A DNA stretch of 8,590 bases from Desulfobacterales bacterium (GTDB taxonomy: Bacteria > Desulfobacterota > Desulfobacteria > Desulfobacterales > JAUWMJ01): the NCBI GenBank assembly GCA_030613225.1, contig JAUWMJ010000101.1:1-8590 (forward strand), read 5' to 3'. The notes below the pieces were generated by a model. That model ran no database searches and was not told where the DNA came from. It saw nothing but the letters and a program-made list of their open reading frames with translations. Numbering within the stretch: position 1 is the first letter of the stretch; the number at the start of each line of letters is the position of its first letter. A program made the position numbers and the translations under genes. Positions 1 to 6,513 of this stretch are shown in pieces.

Positions 1-1802
1 ATTACTTCCAGGCCTTCTTTTGCCATGGGAGAAACAAGGATACCTCTTATCCTGGCGTTTGGGTCGAAACTTTTTGCGTTTTCGGCTATTTCTTTAAATG
101 CGCTTCTAATTTCATTTTCCCCGGAAAGTTTAATCTTGACCCCGCCGGCATCACTTTTATGGAGGATATCCGGTGAAACAATTTTAAGTGCAACTGGAGA
201 AGCAATTTTTTTGGCAATATTTACTGCATCATCTGCTGTTTCTGCAAGAACGTCATTGGAAACCGGCGCACCGTGTATTTTTAAAAGCTGTTTTGCTTCA
301 TGTTCAAATAAAAACTCCCGGTTTTCTTTTCTTACATTTTCAATGATTTTTTTGCCTTCGGACTTTGTTTTTGCGCCCCAGTTCATGACAAAATTAGCCC
401 TTGTATGATAAGTGGCAAGATAGTTACCATATTGCGCCAGCACCCCGATACATTTGGATGCGATATCGAGAGAATCATACACCGGAATACCGTAATATCG
501 TAAAAGATCGAGAGAATGGGGTTTTGCCGCACTGAACAGGCTGTGCAAGACGATCGGTTTTTTCTGTTTTTTTATCATTTTACCCATCATATGGGCGGCA
601 TCTTCTTCCAGAAAGGATAGACTTTCAGCAAAACGTATTCCATATCCGCCAAAAAGCCCCACAATTAAAAGACCGCCGACAGCAGGATCTTTTAAAATTA
701 TTCTGGCGCATTCGGCAAAAATAGCCGGGTTTGCATCAGTTCCCCCTGCAACATCCACAGGATTTGGAACAGAAGCTGCCTCAGGAAGAATTTTCCTTAA
801 TCCGGCTTGAGTCTTTTCACTCAAGGTGGGGATATTGACACCTAAATCTGTAAGCAGGTCTGCAGCGATGGTGGCATGGCCACCACCATCGGCTAGGATG
901 CCGACAGAGTTGTTTTTAATGGGAGGAAGGCTTGAAAGGGTTTCTGCGGCAGGGAAAAGCTCGTCTGAGTTCTCAATTACGATGATTCCCGCGCGCTCAA
1001 AAGCACCCTTTGCAACTTCGGAAATGCCTGCCAGTGCTCCGGTATGCGAGCCCGCAGATCTTTTGCCGGTTGATGAACGCCCGCTTTTTAAAAGAATTAT
1101 CGGCTTTTCCTGTGTGGTCTTATACGCCTGTTGAAGGAATTCACGGCCCTGGCGCATACCTTCCACGTACATTAAAATTGCTTTTGTATCCGGGTCCTGT
1201 TGAAAAAACTCAAGGTACTCGTGAAACTTGATATCCGCCTCGTTTCCCACACCTACGTAGTAGGTAAACCCTTTCCTGCTTTTAACTTGTGCCTCCGTTA
1301 TTAATGTAAGGGCCATATTCCCGCTTTGAGTAAGAAGGGCGATATCCCCTTTTGGAGCATTACGCAGGCCCACAAGATTTAGATTGTCTTTGAGATTCAA
1401 CATACCGGAGGTGTTGGGGCCGATCAAACGGATATTATTTTTTTTTGCAGCGGCAACCACTTCATCTTCAAGTTTTTTTCCTTTTTTTCCGAGTTCGCCG
1501 AATCCCCCTGCAAGAATCACAGCTCCACTAACTCCTTTTTTACCGCAATCTTCGAGTATGAAAGGAATTGTTTTTGCCGGTGTGGCAATCAATGCCATGT
1601 CAACAGGATCTTTGATATCAGAAACATTTTTATAACATTTTAACCCTAAAATACTATTTTCTTTAGGATTGACAGGATAAATATTCCCTTCATATCTTTC
1701 ATCCAGAAGGGTTCTAATTGTCTGGTACCCACGCTTGGTTTCATCCTTTGAAGCACCGATGATGGCAACCGATTTTGCGTTTAAGACTTTTTCAAGAGAC
1801 AT
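1..1802 (-). CDS. Acyl-CoA synthetase, NDP-forming (ADP-forming acetate--CoA ligase type), C-terminus off the left edge
   Basis: This enzyme family interconverts acyl-CoA plus ADP and phosphate with free acid plus CoA and ATP, so it conserves energy from acyl-CoA in the cytoplasm. The start is ATG at 1802-1800, four bases after GGAGG. About 600 codons are visible; fused alpha-beta members are near 700, so roughly the last 100 residues lie outside. In order I see: an N-terminal Rossmann CoA-binding domain (SVAIIGASKD near residue 11), a succinyl-CoA-ligase-like part (GPNTSGMLN, then LLTQSGNMA), the phosphohistidine motif GSHTGAL with His253, a second CoA-ligase domain (GILADGGGHA), and the beginning of an ATP-grasp domain (SPVALKIVSPDILHKSDAGG). 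No stop or frameshift was found. It lies downstream of the enoyl-CoA hydratase on the same strand, which suggests acyl-CoA catabolism. Family is sure; the acid used is not known. Confidence 0.93.
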   Translation of the reverse strand, partial: MSLEKVLNAKSVAIIGASKDETKRGYQTIRTLLDERYEGNIYPVNPKENSILGLKCYKNVSDIKDPVDMALIATPAKTIPFILEDCGKKGVSGAVILAGGFGELGKKGKKLEDEVVAAAKKNNIRLIGPNTSGMLNLKDNLNLVGLRNAPKGDIALLTQSGNMALTLITEAQVKSRKGFTYYVGVGNEADIKFHEYLEFFQQDPDTKAILMYVEGMRQGREFLQQAYKTTQEKPIILLKSGRSSTGKRSAGSHTGALAGISEVAKGAFERAGIIVIENSDELFPAAETLSSLPPIKNNSVGILADGGGHATIAADLLTDLGVNIPTLSEKTQAGLRKILPEAASVPNPVDVAGGTDANPAIFAECARIILKDPAVGGLLIVGLFGGYGIRFAESLSFLEEDAAHMMGKMIKKQKKPIVLHSLFSAAKPHSLDLLRYYGIPVYDSLDIASKCIGVLAQYGNYLATYHTRANFVMNWGAKTKSEGKKIIENVRKENREFLFEHEAKQLLKIHGAPVSNDVLAETADDAVNIAKKIASPVALKIVSPDILHKSDAGGVKIKLSGENEIRSAFKEIAENAKSFDPNARIRGILVSPMAKEGLEV

Positions 1803-2160
1803 GATACCTCCTTGTTTATTTTTTTTGACAGGATTTACAGGATATTCAGGATATTAATTTCTTCTGCCTTTGTGCCTTCTGCCGTCGCTTCGCTTCAGGT
1901 TCAAGGTTCATGGGTTCAAGGTTCACGGTTAATAAGCACCGAGTCCTTTTTCATTCAACATTCGATCTGGCTTCGCAAATGCTATGCCAAGACACGTGTT
2001 GGACGTTCGATGTTCATTTTTTTGCTGCCTTCTCTGCCTCGGCGTCTTGTCAAGGCGTAGCTTGGAAAGCGTAGTCTGAAGCCGAAGGCGAAGACGGGTG
2101 CCTTTCTCTTTTGTCTTTTCCAACCGTGAACCGTATAACCGTGAACCGTGAACGGTTATT
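1803..2160. repeat. 358-bp non-coding spacer with short tandem and inverted repeats
   Basis: No convincing gene lies here. Near the left side GGTTCAAGGTTCA occurs twice (1898-1910 and 1913-1925), 15 bp apart. Near the right side AACCGTGAACCGT occurs twice (2122-2134 and 2137-2149), also 15 bp apart. The right motif is close to the reverse complement of the left one, so a block of about 260 bp (1897-2157) is bounded by inverted tandem repeats. A further inverted pair CGTCTT/AAGACG lies at 2043-2048 and 2091-2096. Similar low-information repeat sequence is common between genes in Desulfobacterota-like genomes, from memory. The apparent reading frames through it give repeated VQGSR-like peptides and are not believable proteins. 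No clear terminator for the hydratase was seen. Confidence 0.6.
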
Positions 2161-2928
2161 TTACTTTCTTTCTCTTTCTTCAAAATCTTTTAAAGACCCC
2201 TGCCTTTCCTTTGTTGAAACACAGGCCAGGCAAGCTTCTACTTCATAGTCCATAAGAGCATCAAGGCTCACCTCGCCCTGAGCCATTAAAAATCCTTTCT
2301 TGATCATTTTCATGGAAAAAGATGAATTTTTAGCAATCTTCTCTGCCATTTCCATGGTCTCATCCATAAGCCGGTCAAGGGGAACAGCCTTGTTAACCAG
2401 ACCGATTCTTTCCGCCTCTTTTCCGTCTATATATTCTGCTGTAAAGAGAAGTTCCCTGGCTTTTCCCGGCCCGACCAGGTCCTGAACCAGCCTCATGGCG
2501 CCTCCTGTAACGGAAGATGTCACCCTGGCTTCCGGAGATCCAATCAAAGCTTCTTCGGCAGCAATCCGGATATCGCATGCAAGGGCCAGTTCATATCCTG
2601 AACCCAGTGCATAACCGTTTATGGCTGCAATGGTCGGCTTTTCAAAACGGATTATCTTTCTTGAAGCTTCCTGCAGCTCCACAAGATAGTCCCGATAATC
2701 CTCAAGACTTCTGTATTTTGATTCCTTCAGGTCTGCCCCGGTGGAAAATGCTCTTCCTTCTCCTGTAATAATTAACACTTTTATTTCCGAGTCATTTTTT
2801 ACATCATCCAAAGCTGCCTGAAAATCAAGCCAGAGCTGTTTATTCATGGCATTTAAAACTTTAGGCCGATGCAACTTGATAGTAGCGATTCCCTTTTCCT
2901 TTTCATAAATTATACATTCAAAATCCAT
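2161..2928 (-). CDS. Enoyl-CoA hydratase/isomerase (crotonase) family protein
   Basis: This is a 255-aa cytoplasmic crotonase-fold enzyme, the usual length. It most likely adds water across the double bond of 2-enoyl-CoA thioesters. The oxyanion-hole segments are visible: GRAFSTGADLKE (Gly64 region) and INGYALGSGYELALACD (Gly109-Gly111). Both acid residues of true hydratases are present by alignment from memory: Glu133 in GSPE and Glu159 in ARELLFTAEYI. The position around SSVTGGAMRL replaces the more common GAGGTQRL, so the exact substrate is uncertain. The start ATG at 2928 follows AAGGAG at a good distance. The ADP-forming acyl-CoA synthetase lies 358 bp downstream on the same strand. Other crotonase reactions (isomerase, dehydration, C-C lyase) cannot be excluded. 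Confidence 0.93.
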   Translation of the reverse strand: MDFECIIYEKEKGIATIKLHRPKVLNAMNKQLWLDFQAALDDVKNDSEIKVLIITGEGRAFSTGADLKESKYRSLEDYRDYLVELQEASRKIIRFEKPTIAAINGYALGSGYELALACDIRIAAEEALIGSPEARVTSSVTGGAMRLVQDLVGPGKARELLFTAEYIDGKEAERIGLVNKAVPLDRLMDETMEMAEKIAKNSSFSMKMIKKGFLMAQGEVSLDALMDYEVEACLACVSTKERQGSLKDFEERERK

Positions 2929-3033
2929 ATTTGGCTCCTTTATAATTATTCAAAATAAATATCTGTTTTAAGTTTGAAAACCATTTAAAACTATTGGTAA
3001 TTTCCGACTATTTCCAGTTTAATTTGGATTGTG

Positions 3034-3062
3034 ATTTAAATCTTTAATCTTATAGTTGTCAA
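3034..3062 (-). promoter_or_regulatory. Probable sigma-70-like promoter of the enoyl-CoA hydratase gene
   Basis: On the minus strand a perfect -35 TTGACA (3062-3057) is followed after 17 bp by TTAAAT (3039-3034), which matches four of six bases of the -10 consensus. It would give an untranslated leader of about 100 nt before the ATG at 2928. It is the only good hexamer pair I found in the spacer between this gene and intI. Confidence 0.4.
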
Positions 3063-3156
3063 TACAGAAATGATTATGGCTTTATAAAAAAATCCACTTG
3101 TGAAATGATCGAGATCTTCAACAGACGATGGGCATTTGGATGTGGTGGAAAACCGC

Positions 3157-3212
3157 TACCAACTTGTGCTTTGAAAAATAACAGTATGGAGCAATGCGAA
3201 GCAAAGTTAGAC
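3157..3212 (+). other. attC-like hairpin downstream of intI (possible cassette-site remnant)
   Basis: A 56-bp imperfect palindrome lies 13 bp beyond the intI stop codon. It starts with TACCAAC (3157-3163) and ends with GTTAGAC (3206-3212), which fits the R' consensus GTTRRRY perfectly. The arms pair as AACTT-GCTT with AAGC-AAGTT, with small bulges as in attC sites. The loop is about 25 nt. It is in the same orientation as the cassette attC sites but on the opposite side of the integrase. It could instead be a chance hairpin. Confidence 0.35.
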
Positions 3213-3224
3213 CTTGTTTTATGT

Positions 3225-4217
3225 TTATAAGTTGTCCAGAGGGCTTTTAACGGAATCGATATCTTTTTTCATGACATGGGTATAAATTTCGGTGGTTTTA
3301 ACATCGGCATGACCCATAAGTTTTTGAACCACCCGGATATTAGTGCCGGTTTCAAGTAAATGAGTAGCAAAGCTGTGACGAAAAGTATGGCACCCTGCCT
3401 TTTTGTAAATTCTGGCCTGGTTCAAAGCCTGTTTGACCGCCTTTTGCAGACCCGATTGCATAACATGATGACGCATGGTTTTGCTGGACCTGGGATCTTT
3501 TGACAATTTTTTTGAAGGGAAAACATACTGCCATCCGGTTTCTTTAGGTGCATTAGGGTATTTGCGAGAAAGCGCCGCAGGGATGTAAACTTCCCCAAAT
3601 CCTTTACGGATATCCTCCTTATGTAATGCAATAACATAATCAATTTGTTCTTGTAATTCCTGCTGTATGGAGTCAGGCAGAATTACTGTGCGGTCTTTGT
3701 CACCTTTTGAGTTACGTATAAAAATCCTGCCTTGGCCAAAGTCCACATCTTTGACCCGCAAACGAACACACTCCATAAGCCTGAGACCGCAACCATATAA
3801 CAATTTCGCCATCAGAGCGTGCTTACCCTTCATATTGCCAAGCAGTCTGGAAACTTCTTTTTGCGTCAATACTGTTGGCAGATTCATCCTGCGTTTTGAC
3901 CGCGTTGGGGCTATACCATCTCCCAATTCAATATCAAGAACTTTTTTGTATAAAAATATTAATGCATTCAATGCCTGTTTTTGGGTTGCTGCAGCAACAT
4001 TCTTCTTTTCTGTAAGGTAGCTTAAAAACCGCTCAACTTCATTTTTACCTATATCTTTCGGATGTGTTTTGCCGCCATAAAATTTTATATATTGCAATAT
4101 CCAGGAGCAGTAAGACTGTTCGGTCCTGTATGCATAGTGATAATATCGTAGAACTTCACGAACTTGATCCATCAAACGATATTCCGGATTCGGTTTAAAT
4201 TTTATCTTGCTTTCCAT
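3225..4217 (-). CDS. intI: Integron integrase IntI (tyrosine recombinase)
   Basis: This 330-aa site-specific recombinase inserts circular cassettes at attI and excises or shuffles them at folded attC sites. The N-terminal SAM-like DNA-binding domain spans about residues 13-95 (VREVLRYYHYAYRTEQSYCSWI). The catalytic domain carries Arg146 (GCGLRLMEC), Lys171 (KGDKDR), His277 and Arg280 (CHTFRHSFATHLLE), His303 (LMGHADVKTTEIYTHV) and the nucleophile Tyr312. The extra segment ALSRKYPNAPKETGWQYVFPS-like at about residues 215-235 is the patch that separates IntI from XerC/XerD. The ATG at 4217 follows AAGGAAG closely. It reads away from attI, as in most integrons. It appears intact and probably active. 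Confidence 0.97.
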   Translation of the reverse strand: MESKIKFKPNPEYRLMDQVREVLRYYHYAYRTEQSYCSWILQYIKFYGGKTHPKDIGKNEVERFLSYLTEKKNVAAATQKQALNALIFLYKKVLDIELGDGIAPTRSKRRMNLPTVLTQKEVSRLLGNMKGKHALMAKLLYGCGLRLMECVRLRVKDVDFGQGRIFIRNSKGDKDRTVILPDSIQQELQEQIDYVIALHKEDIRKGFGEVYIPAALSRKYPNAPKETGWQYVFPSKKLSKDPRSSKTMRHHVMQSGLQKAVKQALNQARIYKKAGCHTFRHSFATHLLETGTNIRVVQKLMGHADVKTTEIYTHVMKKDIDSVKSPLDNL

Positions 4218-4253
4218 ATCTTCCTTATATTATATTATTAAATAGAAAATTTG

Positions 4254-4282
4254 ATAATAGATAAAAGAGTTAAAAAATTCAA
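4254..4282 (-). promoter_or_regulatory. intI: Probable intI promoter (Pint)
   Basis: On the minus strand TTGAAT (4282-4277) and TATTAT (4259-4254) are separated by exactly 17 bp. The -10 box matches five of six consensus bases. Transcription would begin about 30 nt before the intI ATG. I looked for a LexA box of the CTGT-N8-ACAG kind here and saw none. Confidence 0.55.
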
Positions 4283-4320
4283 GAGAAATATTTACCGTAA
4301 TTGTATTTAATATACAGATA

Positions 4321-4390
4321 CGTGGAAATATTTTCCACATATATAGTCCGATATCGTGGAAAATTTTTCCGTCTATTAACAATGTTATGG
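4321..4390 (+). other. attI recombination site with two upstream palindromic direct repeats
   Basis: The core is TATTAAC-AAT-GTTATGG (4374-4390): an L box ending in AAC, a 3-bp spacer and an R box starting with GTT. attI1 of class 1 integrons has the same AAC-NNN-GTT arrangement. Strand exchange should fall between G4384 and T4385, which is where cassette 1 begins. Upstream are two near-identical palindromic units, 4321-4336 (CGTGGAAATATTTTCC) and 4355-4370 (CGTGGAAAATTTTTCC), 34 bp apart. They take the place of the direct repeats that bind extra IntI in attI1. They could instead be operators for a regulator of Pint or of the cassette promoter. Confidence 0.72.
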
Positions 4391-4408
4391 TGCATGGAGG
4401 CTTACTGT

Positions 4409-4933
4409 ATGAAATGGCCCACAAAAAAGGAGAGAGAAGATTTTGAAATACATGGGTTTATTAAAGAGTACAAAAGGCTGTCTCATGGGCGGAGTTTTGT
4501 CGTTGAAGAAGAGGGAGAAAATCCTGACAGGATCGTGAGCGACACCAATTCAAATAAGAAATACGGAATCGAACTTACATCGATCTACTTGAATGATAGA
4601 AGCGTGCCAGATATTCATATGCAAGAAGAGGGCTCTTTTATCCCCTTCAAACAATCTGAGATTGAGCAATATGAAAAAAGAATACTTCGCAGCGTTATCG
4701 ATAAGGTCTGTAAGGCTAGGCATCATTACAAAAAGGAGTTCCCGCTGATCTTGTCAGTCTATGTGAACGAATATATCTCGGTACATATTGGGGTTGAATA
4801 CTGGAAATCCTTTGCATCGCAATACAATATCCTTTTTGATTGCTTTACTCCGTTTGAGGAGGTCGTGTTTTGGCCTTTGCCTAGCCATGATAAAAGTCAA
4901 CCCTTGGTAATTTCTGCAAGGATACGAAAATAA
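4409..4933 (+). CDS. Cassette 1 gene A: hypothetical protein with a possible PD-(D/E)xK-like motif
   Basis: I chose ATG 4409 because GGAGG (4396-4400) sits 8 bp before it and inside the cassette; a start at 4301 would read through attI. The protein is 174 aa, soluble, with no signal peptide or membrane segment. Residues 37-57 read ENPD, then a short loop, then KYGIELT. The pattern PD, spacer, hydrophobic-E-x-T resembles nuclease-fold proteins in which E-x-T replaces E-x-K (Asp40, Glu55). Residues 84-109 (IEQYEKRILRSVIDKVCKARHH) look helical and charged, followed by a beta-like strand (PLILSVYVNEYISVHI). I do not recognise a named family. The nuclease link is an inference from the motif alone. 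It is followed 63 bp later by a membrane-protein gene with no attC between. Confidence 0.75.
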   Translation: MKWPTKKEREDFEIHGFIKEYKRLSHGRSFVVEEEGENPDRIVSDTNSNKKYGIELTSIYLNDRSVPDIHMQEEGSFIPFKQSEIEQYEKRILRSVIDKVCKARHHYKKEFPLILSVYVNEYISVHIGVEYWKSFASQYNILFDCFTPFEEVVFWPLPSHDKSQPLVISARIRK

Positions 4934-4996
4934 TAATTGATGTTGCAACAATGGGGTGGAGAGGGGTGCCATTGGAACTATAAAGGGAGCAAAACT

Positions 4997-5323
4997 ATGT
5001 TTATGGCCATAATGACATTTGCAATAACTGGCATCATGTTTCTCATTCTTCATTTTTTTATTAATGGCGTCTGGACATATTACGTTCCTACCGCTTTAGT
5101 GGTGCTATCAATATGGTTAAAAATTATTCAGCCAGCATGGAATGCTGATAACTTTATAATGTCTTCTACTAAAATGGAGCCGAGTGCAGCCGCCGGATAT
5201 TTGGCCATAATATCTATCGGTTATGGGATTGTCTCCATATTTTTAGGGGGCTGGATTCCGCTAATAATATGTGTATTTGTATTTGTTTTGTCTTTAACAA
5301 TGAAATTCCCACATCCACATTAA
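4997..5323 (+). CDS. Cassette 1 gene B: small four-helix membrane protein
   Basis: ATG 4997 is chosen because GGGAG (4985-4989) lies 7 bp upstream; the upstream in-frame ATG at 4937 has no such site. The 108-aa product is very hydrophobic. Likely membrane helices are near residues 3-22, 26-45, 67-83 and 86-102, with a polar loop at about 46-65 (PAWNADNFIMSSTKMEPS). It is therefore an inner-membrane protein. No catalytic or transport motif was recognised. It shares cassette 1 with the soluble protein upstream; the 63-bp gap has a palindrome TGTTGCAACA and a small CAATGG/CCATTG hairpin but no attC. The pair could be co-transcribed. Many cassette arrays carry small membrane proteins of unknown role. 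Confidence 0.75.
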   Translation: MFMAIMTFAITGIMFLILHFFINGVWTYYVPTALVVLSIWLKIIQPAWNADNFIMSSTKMEPSAAAGYLAIISIGYGIVSIFLGGWIPLIICVFVFVLSLTMKFPHPH

Positions 5324-5356
5324 AATAAAAAACTGAAATCGTATATTGGATGTAAA

Positions 5357-5432
5357 TGGCAACAACGGTTTGCACGGGGACAAATGACCGCGCGTTCTCG
5401 CGGTCAGTCGCCCGTGAAACCGGGCATTATAC
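5357..5432 (+). other. attC1, closing cassette 1
   Basis: The stem is clear: GTTTGCACGGGGAC (5368-5381) pairs with GTCGCCCGTGAAAC (5407-5420) with one bulged base. Inside it TGACCGCG (5385-5392) pairs perfectly with CGCGGTCA (5399-5406) around a 6-nt loop. The outer boxes are weak: TGGCAAC (5357-5363) for R'' and ATTATAC (5426-5432) for R'. The first base of R' is A rather than the nearly invariant G, so recombination here may be impaired. Confidence 0.7.
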
Positions 5433-5479
5433 GTAAACCTCTTCGAAATAGATCAAAATCAATTAAGGAACATTTGAAA

Positions 5480-5830
5480 ATGAATAATAAAAACATCCCA
5501 TTCCAAACCATTGATTGGACTCAAATCCCCAAAACGGAGCATAAAGGAGAAACAGGGATTGCGTATTGGCAAACACTGCAATTTGATGGTTTAAGAATTA
5601 GAATTGTAGAATATTCTGAAGGGTATGTTGCAGATCATTGGTGCGAAAAAGGGCACATAGTGCATTGCCTTGAGGGTGAGGTCGTTAATGAACAAAAAGA
5701 TGGTGTAAATTCGATTTTAACTCCGGGTATGTCCTATGTGGTTTCTGATGAATTAAGCTCGCATCGCTCAGTTACGAAAAATGGTGTGAAATTAATGATC
5801 ATTGATGGAGATTTCCTTAAATTACAATAA
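5480..5830 (+). CDS. Cassette 2: DHCW-motif cupin-fold protein
   Basis: The product is a 116-aa single-domain cupin, a small beta-barrel. It contains the signature ADHWCEKGHIVHCLEGE at about residues 49-65, which defines the DHCW-motif cupins, and a second cupin half with LTPGMSYVVSDELSSHRS. His and Glu residues in these segments would bind a metal. The family has no established reaction that I know of; a sensor or small-molecule-binding role is possible. ATG 5480 is preceded by AAGGA at 10 bp; starting at 5384 would run through attC1. The gene lies alone between attC1 and attC2. Homologues are also found as ordinary chromosomal genes, so the cassette has probably captured a common gene. Confidence 0.88.
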   Translation: MNNKNIPFQTIDWTQIPKTEHKGETGIAYWQTLQFDGLRIRIVEYSEGYVADHWCEKGHIVHCLEGEVVNEQKDGVNSILTPGMSYVVSDELSSHRSVTKNGVKLMIIDGDFLKLQ

Positions 5831-5836
5831 TAAGGC

Positions 5837-5899
5837 GTATAACCATTCATTCCACTGGATTTCGCAAAAAGCGCGAAACCAGTGAATTCGACGTTATGT
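5837..5899 (+). other. attC2, closing cassette 2
   Basis: A compact 63-bp site. R'' is GTATAAC (5837-5843) and R' is GTTATGT (5893-5899). The stem pairs ACTGG-A-TTTCGC with GCGAAACCAGT, leaving one extrahelical A, the standard attC feature that directs strand choice. The loop is only a few bases (AAAAAGC). Cleavage is predicted between G5893 and T5894. Confidence 0.88.
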
Positions 5900-5936
5900 T
5901 TTACTAAAATTTAACCCTCGCTAAAGGAGAATTAAA

Positions 5937-6116
5937 ATGTCTAACTATCTTGCCGAAAACATGGTAAATAAACTAAAATCTTTAGTAAAAACACAAAATG
6001 AACTAATTAAAGACATAGAAAATTTATCATTCGACAGACGATCAAAACTAAAAACGGTAGAAGAACAAATAAAAATTATTCAAACTGAGATAAAACGTCT
6101 TCTGATTGAGAAATAA
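5937..6116 (+). CDS. Cassette 3 gene A: 59-aa helical (coiled-coil-like) protein
   Basis: ATG 5937 follows AGGAG (5925-5929) at 7 bp, and the reading frame is open to TAA at 6114-6116. The product is 59 residues, rich in Lys, Glu and Ile/Leu with heptad-like spacing (NELIKDIENLSF, then TVEEQIKIIQTEIKRLL), so it is probably a helical hairpin. No family is recognised. It begins 44 bp into the cassette, as other cassette genes do. Its last 41 bases overlap, tail to tail, a gene on the other strand. Short length lowers certainty, but the start signal is strong. Confidence 0.65.
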   Translation: MSNYLAENMVNKLKSLVKTQNELIKDIENLSFDRRSKLKTVEEQIKIIQTEIKRLLIEK

Positions 6117-6336
6117 GCTTCTCTGCAACTTCTTCAGGAAGTTTAACTAAATTATTTTCCAAGGCGAAGATCGTCCATTTTCCTCCCACAGCTACTTTAT
6201 CAGAGGTATCGTTTAACTCTGCGGGCGGTAAATTGCGTAATACCTCTACCCAGTTTTCTTCGTCCATGGCCTTATGTAATTCTATATTAGTACTCCAAAC
6301 TTCTTTTGTTTTTGCTATTAAATTATTAATATTCAT
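6076..6336 (-). CDS. Cassette 3 gene B: 86-aa hypothetical protein encoded against the array
   Basis: The gene runs opposite to all other cassette genes. The ATG at 6336 is preceded on its own strand by GAGAGG at a workable distance, which supports it. The 86-aa product is acidic and soluble (HKAMDEENWVEVLRNLPPAE, then NNLVKLPEEVAEKLISQSED). The middle VAVGGKWTIFALENN looks like a beta hairpin, and both ends look helical. No family is recognised. Reversed cassette genes normally need their own promoter; I saw no good hexamer pair upstream, which overlaps attC3. Its 3' end overlaps the 59-aa gene by 41 bp. Toxin-antitoxin function is only a guess. Confidence 0.65.
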   Translation of the reverse strand: MNINNLIAKTKEVWSTNIELHKAMDEENWVEVLRNLPPAELNDTSDKVAVGGKWTIFALENNLVKLPEEVAEKLISQSEDVLSQFE

Positions 6337-6364
6337 ACTAACCTCTCTTTAAATTTATTTTTTA

Positions 6365-6495
6365 ACATAACAAAAGCTTGGAGACAGACGCCTAATACAG
6401 TGCGAATTTCTACACCTTTTGTTATTTAGTTTTTACAACGCACTTTGTTATTGTCTCAATTGTCTAGCCGGCGCTGCTCAAGCTAGACGTTCTGT
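6365..6495 (+). other. attC3, closing cassette 3
   Basis: A 131-bp site. R'' is ACATAAC (6365-6371) and R' is GTTCTGT (6489-6495). Paired arms include AGCTTG (6375-6380) with CAAGCT (6479-6484), GAGACA (6381-6386) with TGTCTC (6452-6457), and AGTGCG (6399-6404) with CGCACT (6439-6444). Its sequence is unlike attC4 to attC6, so this cassette probably came from another source. Confidence 0.78.
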
Positions 6496-6513
6496 GATAA
6501 TAAGGAGGTCAAA

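Noticed and set aside
1929..2183. Open frame on the minus strand in the repeat-rich spacer
   Set aside because: Its translation is made of repeat-derived, basic low-complexity sequence; it lacks a ribosome site and overlaps the end of the hydratase gene.
4290..4347. Cassette promoter Pc on the plus strand (TTTACC with TACAGA, or TATAGT at 4342)
   Set aside because: TTTACC/TACAGA is weak, and TATAGT has no partner -35 at proper spacing, so no promoter was called although one is expected here.
4218..4384. LexA/SOS operator upstream of intI
   Set aside because: Neither CTGT-N8-ACAG nor GAAC-N4-GTTC was found; the GTGGAAA palindromes do not fit these consensuses.
4301..4408. Upstream extension of the cassette 1 gene
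   Set aside because: It would read through the attI repeats and core, and no Shine-Dalgarno precedes it; ATG 4409 with GGAGG is far better.
5384..5479. Upstream extension of the cupin gene
   Set aside because: It would translate the attC1 stem; family members start near MNNKNIPFQTIDW.
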